DNA from: an uncultured Rhodanobacter sp.
GTDB lineage: Bacteria > Pseudomonadota > Gammaproteobacteria > Xanthomonadales > Rhodanobacteraceae
NCBI GenBank assembly: GCA_903827735.1
Contig: CAIKJM010000663.1
Coordinates: forward strand, 1-8,035
Reading direction: 5' to 3'
Length of the DNA stretch: 8,035 bases
In this document: in pieces, positions 1-5,052 of the stretch
How the letters are laid out: each line of letters starts with the position of its first letter
Numbering within the stretch: position 1 is the stretch's first letter
Notes under the pieces: model-generated
Told to the model about the DNA's origin: nothing
The model's input: the letters and a program-made list of their open reading frames with translations, nothing else
Databases searched by the model: none
Made by a program: the position numbers and the translations under genes

Positions 1-43
1 AGACGACCACGGCTGCCGTGGCGAGCAGGGCGCTCGAAAGCTA
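1..43 (-). other. In-frame continuation of the MFS gene beyond its TAG (missing TM14)
   Basis: Reading the minus strand past the TAG at 41-43 in the same frame gives LSSALLATAAVVV up to the window edge, with no further stop. This is a hydrophobic, alanine/leucine/valine-rich stretch of the kind that forms the 14th helix of DHA2 transporters, at the correct distance after the TM13 motif. A TGG (Trp) to TAG or CAG (Gln) to TAG change would explain the stop. The rest of the original C-terminus would lie left of this window. A sequencing error or a real nonsense mutation cannot be told apart here. Confidence 0.6.
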
Positions 44-1345
44 CGCGGCCCGATGCATGCCGGGCACAATGCGGCCATCGCCGCCGGTGACCAGCGCGCC
101 GAACGCGGCCACGCCGATGGCGCCGCCAGCCTGCCGTGCGGCATTGAGCACGGCCGAAGCCGTGCCGGAAAAGGTCTTTTCGACGCTGGCCAGGATCGCC
201 GTGGTCATCGCGGGCACGCCCAGCCCCATGCCGCTGGGGATCAAAAGGAACGGGGCCAGCATCGCCAGGTAGCTGCTGTGCGCATCGAGCCTCGTCAGCA
301 GCGCAAAGCCGGACGCGCCGATCGTCGCGCCCAGCAGCATCGGCAGACGGCTGCCGTAGTGGCCCGCCATCCAGCCGCTGATCAGGTTGGCGACAGCGAA
401 CGTCGCGGTCAGCGGCAGAAAGGCCAGCCCCGCCTGCGTGGCGGTGTAGCGACACACATGCTGCAGATACAGGCTGATGATGAAGATCAGCCCGTAGTAG
501 GTCAGGTTTACCGAGATGCCGAACATCACCGCCTGGCTGAAATTCGGCAGGCGGAAAAAGCGCAGCGGCAGCATCGGCTGGGCCACGCGCGACTCCACCC
601 GCACGAACAGCAGCGCGCAGATCACGGCCAGCGCCAAGCCGGTGAGCACCAACGGATGCGTGACGCCGAGCGGTCCGATTTCGATCACCGCCGCGGTGAG
701 GCAGGTGAGCGCGGCGATCGCCAGCAGCTGGCCGCGCAGGTCCAGATGCTGCTGCGGCTTGCGCGGCGTTTCGGCAACGCGCAGAGTGATTGCCATGCCG
801 AGCGCGCACAGCGGCAGGTTGACGAAAAAGATGCTGCGCCAGCCCAGCCACCCCAGCAGCAGGCCGCCGACGATCGGACCGGCGGCGATCGATATGCCGG
901 CCGCGGCCGTCCAGAAGCCGATCGCCTTGGCGCGCAGTTTGGCATCGTGCGCGCAGGCGTGATTGATCAGCGCCAGCGACGGCGGTACCAGCAGCGCAGC
1001 GCCAATACCCTGCACCGCGCGCGCGGCGATCAGCTCGGCGGCGGTCTGTGCCGCACCACACGCGGCCGAGGCCAGCGCGAAACCGGCCAGGCCGATCAGA
1101 TAGGCGCGCTTGGCGCCCAGCCGGTCGCCCATCACGCCGGCCGACAGCAGCAGCACCGCAAAGACCAGGCTGTACGCATCCACCACCCACTGCAGTCCAG
1201 GCACGCTGGCGGCCAGATCAACACTCAGCCGCGGCAGCGCCACGTTGACGATGGTGACGTCCAGCTGCACTACGGCAAAGCCGAAGCTGGCCGCGACGAT
1301 GGTCCAGGCGATCGACGTCGGCCTGGCGGTGGCGAGGGTGTTCAC
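41..1345 (-). CDS. DHA2-family MFS drug/multidrug exporter, C-terminally truncated by an in-frame TAG
   Basis: This is an inner-membrane proton-driven efflux transporter of the 14-helix DHA2 (EmrB/QacA) family. Seen in the 434 residues: the TM1 signature LDVTIVNVALP at 28-38, MFS motif A GVMGDRLGAKR at 70-80, the TM5 antiporter motif GPIVGG at 156-161 followed by the GWRSIFFVNLP stretch, and the TM13 segment SAVLNAARQAGGAIGVA starting near 397. The start is GTG (1343-1345) with GGAAA seven bases upstream; the N-terminus MNTLATARP leading into TM1 fits the family. The protein ends MHRAA at a TAG (41-43), just before the expected TM14. DHA2 proteins usually have about 460-500 residues, so roughly one helix is missing. 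It lies 63 bp downstream of the methyltransferase gene on the same strand. The drug substrate cannot be predicted. The family assignment is firm; whether the product is functional is doubtful. Confidence 0.93.
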   Translation of the reverse strand: MNTLATARPTSIAWTIVAASFGFAVVQLDVTIVNVALPRLSVDLAASVPGLQWVVDAYSLVFAVLLLSAGVMGDRLGAKRAYLIGLAGFALASAACGAAQTAAELIAARAVQGIGAALLVPPSLALINHACAHDAKLRAKAIGFWTAAAGISIAAGPIVGGLLLGWLGWRSIFFVNLPLCALGMAITLRVAETPRKPQQHLDLRGQLLAIAALTCLTAAVIEIGPLGVTHPLVLTGLALAVICALLFVRVESRVAQPMLPLRFFRLPNFSQAVMFGISVNLTYYGLIFIISLYLQHVCRYTATQAGLAFLPLTATFAVANLISGWMAGHYGSRLPMLLGATIGASGFALLTRLDAHSSYLAMLAPFLLIPSGMGLGVPAMTTAILASVEKTFSGTASAVLNAARQAGGAIGVAAFGALVTGGDGRIVPGMHRAA

Positions 1346-1408
1346 AGTGCCGTTTCCAAAAAAGTTCGTGTCGCTGCGCCGTATTGCGTCAAGCCGTTGT
1401 GCGCGTGC

Positions 1409-2623
1409 TCAAAGGACCTTGCAGAACACCGCCTTGAGGTAACGGCCTTCGGGCACGTCGGTGCGGAACGGATGATCGGCCCCGGCGCCGCGCACGTCCA
1501 GAATCTGGATTTCACGCCCCGCGTTCAGCGCCACCCGGCGCAGCATCTCCAGAAAATCCGCCTCGCTGACCAGGCCGGTGCACGAGCAGGTCAGCAGGAT
1601 GCCGCCGGGCGCGATCGCGTCGAGCGCCATGCGGTTCATCGCAAAATATTTTTTCAGCGCCTCGAACACCTTGCTGCGGTCGCGCGTGAGTTTGGCCGGG
1701 TCGAGAATCACCGCGTCGAACTGCTCACCGCGCGCCACGGCCGCGCGCACCCAGTCGAAGATATCGGCCTGCTCGAAATTCACCGTCACGTTGTTGGCCG
1801 CGGCGTTGGCGCGGGCGATCTCCAGAATGCCGGCATCCAGATCGACGCCGGTCGCGGTCAGCGCCCCGCCCGCCATCGCGTGAACGGCGAAGCCGCCGGC
1901 GTTGCAGCACAGATCGAGCACGCGCTTGCCGCGCGCCAGCTCGGCAAAGCGGCGGCGGTTGTCGCGCTGATCGGCAAAAAAGCCGGTCTTGTGGCCGGAG
2001 CCCGGCGCCGCGTGGAAGCGCAGCTCGTGCTCGTGCACCTGCACGGCCTCGGGCACGTCGCCGCTGCGGCAGTCGAACGACTCCTGCTTCTGCACGTGCG
2101 ATTCGGCGAACCAGTACAGCCGCGCGCCGGGGAAATGCGTCAGCAAGGCCGCGTGGATCGCCTCGCGGAAGCGCCACATGCCGGCGGCGAAATATTCGAT
2201 CACCAGGATATCGGCATAGCGATCGACGATCAGCCCCGACAGGCCGTCCCCCTCGCTGTGCACCACGCGCCAGGCGTCGCTGAAGTGATCGATCTGCAGC
2301 AGCTCGCGGCGCAGCTGGACCGCGCTGTCGATGCGTTTGGCGATCCACCGGGCATCGATCGTTTCGGTCTCGTTGTTGCTCAGCAGGCGCAGCGCGATGC
2401 GCGCATGGCCGTTCCAGAAACCGCGGCCGACGAAACGGCCCTTGGCGTCGTGCACCTCGACCACGGTGCCGGGCGGCAGCCGCGCCTCGGGCTTGTACAG
2501 CTGGGCCGACCACACCCAGGGATGACCGGGATTGCGGTCAGACTTCAGGCGGATGACGGGGAGCGCGGTGGCCGCAGCAGCGGTGGCGGAGCGCGTGGAT
2601 TCGGCAGGCGAGGGCGTATTCAT
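1409..2623 (-). CDS. RlmI-like class I SAM-dependent rRNA (cytosine-C5) methyltransferase
   Basis: This is a predicted cytosolic methyltransferase of the RlmI (YccW, COG1092) family, which in E. coli makes m5C1962 in 23S rRNA. The 404 residues show an N-terminal PUA domain (from about 22, with RLKSDRNPGHPWVWS), a middle domain, the family motif KTGFFADQRDNR at 222-233, SAM-binding motif I VLDLCCNAGGF at 235-245, acidic motif II GVDLD at 259-263, motif IV DPAK at 308-311 and the cysteine motif TCSC at 345-348 that supplies the likely catalytic nucleophile. Length matches the family (about 395-400). Motif IV is DPAK rather than the commoner DPP. The ATG start is the only nearby in-frame one, but no Shine-Dalgarno precedes it; a short hairpin abuts it instead. 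The N-terminal 20 residues are low-complexity (Ala/Thr/Ser), so a later start is possible. The exact target nucleotide is inferred from the family. Confidence 0.92.
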   Translation of the reverse strand: MNTPSPAESTRSATAAAATALPVIRLKSDRNPGHPWVWSAQLYKPEARLPPGTVVEVHDAKGRFVGRGFWNGHARIALRLLSNNETETIDARWIAKRIDSAVQLRRELLQIDHFSDAWRVVHSEGDGLSGLIVDRYADILVIEYFAAGMWRFREAIHAALLTHFPGARLYWFAESHVQKQESFDCRSGDVPEAVQVHEHELRFHAAPGSGHKTGFFADQRDNRRRFAELARGKRVLDLCCNAGGFAVHAMAGGALTATGVDLDAGILEIARANAAANNVTVNFEQADIFDWVRAAVARGEQFDAVILDPAKLTRDRSKVFEALKKYFAMNRMALDAIAPGGILLTCSCTGLVSEADFLEMLRRVALNAGREIQILDVRGAGADHPFRTDVPEGRYLKAVFCKVL

Positions 2624-2641
2624 GCACGCATGATAGCGTGC
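2624..2641 (-). repeat. Hairpin abutting the methyltransferase start codon
   Basis: GCACGC (2624-2629) and GCGTGC (2636-2641) are perfect complements separated by six bases, so the transcript can fold a 6-bp GC-rich stem ending directly before the ATG of the methyltransferase. The arm next to the ATG lies where a ribosome binding site would be, and no Shine-Dalgarno is visible. This may hinder initiation or may be chance in GC-rich DNA. Confidence 0.35.
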
Positions 2642-2680
2642 GGCGTCCCGATCACCGGTTTGGACAGCGTTGGACGCCGC
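2640..2680 (-). repeat. 9-bp perfect inverted repeat just after the thioesterase stop codon
   Basis: GCGGCGTCC (2640-2648) and GGACGCCGC (2672-2680) are perfect reverse complements around a 23-base spacer. The right arm touches the TAA of the thioesterase gene (2681-2683). There is no T-tract after the stem on either strand, so it is not a classical intrinsic terminator. It could be a 3'-end stabilising or processing hairpin, or a Rho-assisted end. It overlaps by two bases with the smaller hairpin at the methyltransferase start, so the two stems compete at their edge. Confidence 0.4.
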
Positions 2681-3079
2681 TTATGGATCGCTGTTGTCGA
2701 GCGTTGGCTTGGTACGGCCGTGCGGCAGCGGCTGATCGTCCGGGCTCATGTTGACGAACACGATCTGGTCGATGGTGAGGATGCTTTTATGCGTGACCAT
2801 GTTGCGCACTTCGCAGCGCAGCGTGATCGAGGTGCGGCCGAAGCGGGTGGCGTTGATGCCCAGTTCGATCACGTCGCCCTGACGCGCCGAGCTGACGAAA
2901 TTGATTTCCGACATGTACTTGGTCACCACGCGGCTGTTGCCGAGCTGACCGATCACGTACACCGCGGCCTCTTCGTCGATCCAGCGCAGCAGGCTGCCGC
3001 CGAACAAGGTGCCGTTGGGATTGAGGTCTTCGGGCTTCACCCATTTGCGGGTGCGGAAATTCATCGGCAACAGGTCCAT
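2681..3079 (-). CDS. YciA-like hotdog-fold acyl-CoA thioesterase
   Basis: This is a predicted cytosolic acyl-CoA thioester hydrolase (acyl-CoA + water to free fatty acid + CoA) of the single-hotdog YciA/BACH type, normally a hexamer. In the 132 residues, the hotdog helix signature NPNGTLFGGSLLRWIDEEAA occupies about 20-39. Asp35 in WIDE aligns with the catalytic aspartate of YciA as I recall that family, and N22/G27/G28 fit the conserved NxxGxxFGG pattern. The strands RVVTKYMSEINFVSSARQGD and TSITLRCEVRN complete the fold. Length matches the family. The start is ATG 3077-3079; Met6 (MNFRTRKW) is an alternative, and neither has a strong Shine-Dalgarno. It lies 79 bp after the VOC gene and 57 bp before the methyltransferase gene on the same strand, possibly co-transcribed. 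The natural acyl chain is unknown. Confidence 0.9.
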   Translation of the reverse strand: MDLLPMNFRTRKWVKPEDLNPNGTLFGGSLLRWIDEEAAVYVIGQLGNSRVVTKYMSEINFVSSARQGDVIELGINATRFGRTSITLRCEVRNMVTHKSILTIDQIVFVNMSPDDQPLPHGRTKPTLDNSDP

Positions 3080-3158
3080 CGCGTATCCAGCAAGGTGATC
3101 GGTTGGCCTCAGCTTAGCGATTTGCCGCGCACGCGTCGCCGCGCTCTGTTTGCCGCAT

Positions 3159-3500
3159 TCAATCGGCCTGAAGCACGGCCAGCTCGTTGCCGTTGGGATC
3201 GGCGAAATGAAAGCGGCGCCCGCCGGGAAAGCCGAAGGTGGGTTTGACGGTGGTGCCGCCAGCGGCCGTCACCGCCACCAGCGCGGCCTCCAGATCATCC
3301 ACCGCGATCACCGGCAGCGGCGCGCGCGGCGCCTCGGTCAGATCACCTTGCAAGCCCAAGTCGACATCGCCGGTCATGGTGCAGGCGTAGCTCGGGCCGA
3401 AGTCGGTCAGCGTCCACCCGAACGCGTGCGTGTAGAACTGCTTGGCGGCGCCTATATCGGCGGCGGGAAGCTCGATAAAGCAAGGTCGGGCCATCGGCAT
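3159..3500 (-). CDS. Small VOC-family (glyoxalase/bleomycin-resistance fold) protein
   Basis: The protein has 113 residues and a single vicinal-oxygen-chelate domain made of two babbaba-type halves. The first half begins FIELPAADIGAAKQFYTHAFGW (8-29), the classic VOC opening of strand, helix and FY..FGW. The second half holds VIAVDDLEAALVAVTAAGG (64-82) and ends with the common FADPNGNELAVLQ (99-111). Glu10 and Glu106 sit at positions that often bind the metal, with His98 nearby. Such proteins work as dimers with a divalent metal, and their reactions range from isomerases to dioxygenases to drug binding, so the reaction cannot be named. The first codon is ATG (3498-3500); Met3 (MARPCF) is equally plausible. 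It lies 58 bp downstream of the LacI-family gene on the same strand, which may be only physical proximity. Confidence 0.87.
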   Translation of the reverse strand: MPMARPCFIELPAADIGAAKQFYTHAFGWTLTDFGPSYACTMTGDVDLGLQGDLTEAPRAPLPVIAVDDLEAALVAVTAAGGTTVKPTFGFPGGRRFHFADPNGNELAVLQAD

Positions 3501-3520
3501 GTCTCGATCAGGTGGAAAGC

Positions 3521-3535
3521 ATCAGCGCAGCTGAT
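3521..3535 (-). repeat. Short perfect hairpin between the regulator and VOC genes
   Basis: ATCAGC (3521-3526) and GCTGAT (3530-3535) are perfect complements with a 3-base loop, in the 58-bp gap after the regulator stop codon. On the minus strand only a weak TTT follows, so it is a poor intrinsic terminator. It may partly separate the regulator transcript from the VOC gene. Confidence 0.35.
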
Positions 3536-3558
3536 TCGTTACATCTAGCGGGAAAACT

Positions 3559-4581
3559 TCACGTGCTTTGTCTGGCGATCAACTCGAAGGAGACATCGAC
3601 GCGTCGTCGCCGCGGCGAGCGGCTGGCCAGGCGGTCGAACAGCTGTTGCGCGGCGATCCGTCCGATTTCCATGCGAGGCGAAACGATGGTCGTCAGCGCG
3701 GGCATGACCAGTTCGGCCAGCCCAAGGCCGTTGAAGCCGGCGATGGCTACGCGGCCCGGTATTGCAATGCCGTCGCGCTGCGCGCGCAAGATGGCGCCCA
3801 CGGCCAGATCGTCATTGGCGAAAAAGATCGCGTCGACGTCGGGCTGAGTGGCAAGCACGTCGATCAGGGCCGGTCCGCCGACCTGGACGTGAGACGTCTG
3901 CTCCAGCGCCACGGGTGGCCGGCGCGTTAGACCGGCCTTGGCAAGCACGCGGTCCATGCCCTTATAGCGCTGCCAGGCGCGGTAATCGGCGGTGAGCTGG
4001 CAGCCGACAAACACGATCTGCTTGTAGCCGCGCTCGATCAGATGTTTCGCCATGGCCTCGCCCGCCTGGTAGTGCGACAGGCCGACGTTCATGTCGATCG
4101 GGTGGGCGCCGTACTCCATGACTTCGACTACGGGTTTGCCATAGCGTTTGAGCAGCGTGTGGGTGCGCTCAAGATGCTTCATGCCGGCAATGATCAGGCC
4201 CGGCGGTGACCAGCCCAGAAACGTAGATACCAGGGCGCACTCCTGGTCGAGGTCGTAATCGGTGTTGCCCAGCATCAGCTGGTAGCCGGTCTTCTGAGCA
4301 ATCTCCTGGATGCCGGCCACCACCTCGACGAAAACGGTATTGGACAGCGATGGCACGATCACCGGAATGACGTTGGAGCCGGCAGAAGCCAGCGCGCCGG
4401 CGACGTGGTTTTGCACATAGCCGAGTTGTTCAACAGCACGCTCAATTTTTTCGCGCAGCTTGTCCGATACCGTGTCCGGCTTGTTTAGCGCGCGCGATAC
4501 GGTGATCGGTGAGACGCCGGCCAGCGCAGCCACGTGTTTCAGCGTAATAGTGCCGTCCGTGGTCAACTTCGCAGTGCGCAT
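3559..4581 (-). CDS. LacI-family transcriptional regulator, GntR (gluconate repressor)-like
   Basis: This is a DNA-binding repressor of 340 residues, the usual LacI-family size. The N-terminal helix-turn-helix lies at about 12-33 (TLKHVAALAGVSPITVSRALN), followed by a hinge around 56-66 (VQNHVAGALAS) and a periplasmic-binding-protein-like effector and dimerisation domain from about 71 to 338. The effector domain has the pattern of the E. coli gluconate regulator GntR: VPSLSNTVFVEVVAGIQ at about 76-92, VVEVMEY at 151-157, FFANDDLAVGA at 253-263 and IAGFNGLGLA at 280-289. The inducer may therefore be an aldonate or sugar, though this is inference. The ATG start has GGAG five bases upstream. It is transcribed divergently from the ABC importer, and the CG-centred palindrome in the shared region overlaps the importer promoter, so it probably represses the importer and possibly itself. 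Confidence 0.93.
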   Translation of the reverse strand: MRTAKLTTDGTITLKHVAALAGVSPITVSRALNKPDTVSDKLREKIERAVEQLGYVQNHVAGALASAGSNVIPVIVPSLSNTVFVEVVAGIQEIAQKTGYQLMLGNTDYDLDQECALVSTFLGWSPPGLIIAGMKHLERTHTLLKRYGKPVVEVMEYGAHPIDMNVGLSHYQAGEAMAKHLIERGYKQIVFVGCQLTADYRAWQRYKGMDRVLAKAGLTRRPPVALEQTSHVQVGGPALIDVLATQPDVDAIFFANDDLAVGAILRAQRDGIAIPGRVAIAGFNGLGLAELVMPALTTIVSPRMEIGRIAAQQLFDRLASRSPRRRRVDVSFELIARQST

Positions 4582-4586
4582 GAATT

Positions 4587-4590
4587 CTCC
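4587..4590 (-). promoter_or_regulatory. Ribosome binding site of the LacI-family regulator
   Basis: The minus strand reads GGAG five bases before the ATG at 4579-4581. It supports that start codon over alternatives. Confidence 0.6.
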
Positions 4591-4673
4591 GGAAAGTGCC
4601 CGGCAGCATCCGCGGCAGGGCAGCCAGCGCTAGCGCGCCTGTTGACCACGCTAACCAAAGCGCGTCCGCGCAG

Positions 4674-4689
4674 ATGATTGCGCAACGGC
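4674..4689. promoter_or_regulatory. Possible auxiliary LacI-family operator (half-site copy)
   Basis: ATGATTGCGC at 4674-4683 is identical to ten bases of the main operator (4963-4972), including its central GCGC. Around its centre it forms the 8-bp palindrome TTGCGCAA (4678-4685), while the outer right half diverges. It is about 93 bp upstream of the regulator start codon and its centre is 289 bp from the centre of the main operator. It could serve autoregulation or DNA looping. A chance 10-mer repeat in a region this size is not negligible. Confidence 0.35.
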
Positions 4690-4959
4690 GCCAGGGATTC
4701 CAGTTCGCAGCGGCGCGCCATTTGCCGTGACTTCGGCCAGGCCCTGCGTGATGTCCGCAAGAAAGTCGGCCACCGGCGATCATGCGACGAGGCTTGAGCT
4801 GAAAAATCTTGCCAAGCGCATGATGCGACGCAGTAGTGACGTGCAGATCTCTGGGTTGCAGCGCCAGCCTCGCGTTTGGCGAAACCGACCACGGCCATTC
4901 GCGCCAGAGATCGTGCTTTTTGACGCGCTGCATGATCGAAAGTTTGTCGCAGTCAAGGC

Positions 4960-4981
4960 AAAATGATTGCGCTACCATTTT
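4960..4981. promoter_or_regulatory. LacI-family operator upstream of the ABC importer operon
   Basis: This is a 22-bp inverted repeat, AAAATGATTGC joined to GCTACCATTTT, with 9 of 11 base pairs symmetric and a central CG, the hallmark of LacI-family operators. Its pattern ATG-N4-CG-N4-CAT resembles the E. coli GntR box, consistent with the GntR-like regulator next door, and its core is close to the LacI-type boxes described for xanthomonad sugar genes. It overlaps the predicted -35 hexamer, so bound repressor would block RNA polymerase. Confidence 0.7.
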
Positions 4982-4995
4982 TGCTCGCCTATAGT
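4967..4995 (+). promoter_or_regulatory. Predicted sigma-70 promoter of the ABC importer operon
   Basis: The -10 is TATAGT (4990-4995), one mismatch from TATAAT. The -35 candidate TTGCGC (4967-4972) is weaker and lies exactly 17 bases upstream. Transcription would start near 5002, giving a leader of about 50 nt. The -35 lies inside the operator palindrome. A start codon at 4963 would fall upstream of this transcript, which supports the downstream ATG at 5053 for the ATPase. Confidence 0.55.
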
Positions 4996-5035
4996 CCGGC
5001 TCGCCCTGCCAAGCCCTGCATCGCGCAGGCTGACC

Positions 5036-5042
5036 AAGGAGG
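5036..5042 (+). promoter_or_regulatory. Strong Shine-Dalgarno that fixes the ATPase start at 5053
   Basis: AAGGAGG is a near-perfect anti-16S complement, ten bases before ATG 5053-5055. It decides the start against the longer frame opening at 4963. A small 5-bp stem, CCTGC/GCAGG (5015-5019 with 5025-5029), precedes it in the leader. Confidence 0.75.
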
Positions 5043-5052
5043 CGCCGACGCC

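Larger units (their letters stand above)
4582..5052. other. 471-bp divergent intergenic region between regulator and ABC importer
   Basis: No convincing gene is seen here. The short open frames on both strands lack ribosome binding sites and give arginine/histidine-rich or unfamiliar products. The right end carries the operator, the promoter and the Shine-Dalgarno of the importer operon. The left end carries the regulator's ribosome binding site and a 10-bp copy of the operator left half. A 10-bp palindrome GCGCTAGCGC sits at 4627-4636, centred on TA rather than CG. No confident promoter for the regulator was identified. The region is long for two simple promoters, leaving about 300 bp unexplained. 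Confidence 0.7.

Noticed and set aside
1346..1408. Possible intrinsic terminator with a T6 run (1358-1363) after the methyltransferase gene
   Set aside because: No stable GC stem directly precedes the T run on the minus strand, and the run lies next to the GGAAA ribosome binding site of the MFS gene.
53..3247. A 1064-codon open frame on the plus strand, antisense to four genes
   Set aside because: Its product is rich in Arg, Gln, His and Gly with no recognisable domain. It lies opposite well-supported minus-strand genes, as expected from GC-rich codon bias that removes stops from an antisense frame.
4651..4773. A 40-residue minus-strand frame from GTG (VADFLADITQGLAEVTANGA...) that reads more like real protein
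   Set aside because: It has no ATG, no Shine-Dalgarno and no recognised family. It could be a decayed gene end, but nothing else supports it.
4817..4827. 11-bp palindrome CGCATGATGCG as another operator
   Set aside because: It has an odd centre (single G) and lacks the central CG of LacI-type operators, so only its ATGAT part is noted in the motif cluster.
4727..4966. A 79-codon plus-strand frame ending just before the importer promoter
   Set aside because: Basic, low-similarity composition, no ribosome binding site, and it ends within the operator palindrome.
4963..5052. Longer N-terminus for the ATPase from the ATG at 4963
   Set aside because: That ATG lies inside the operator, upstream of the predicted -10, and has no Shine-Dalgarno. 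The extra 30 residues do not match the family, while ATG 5053 has AAGGAGG in front.
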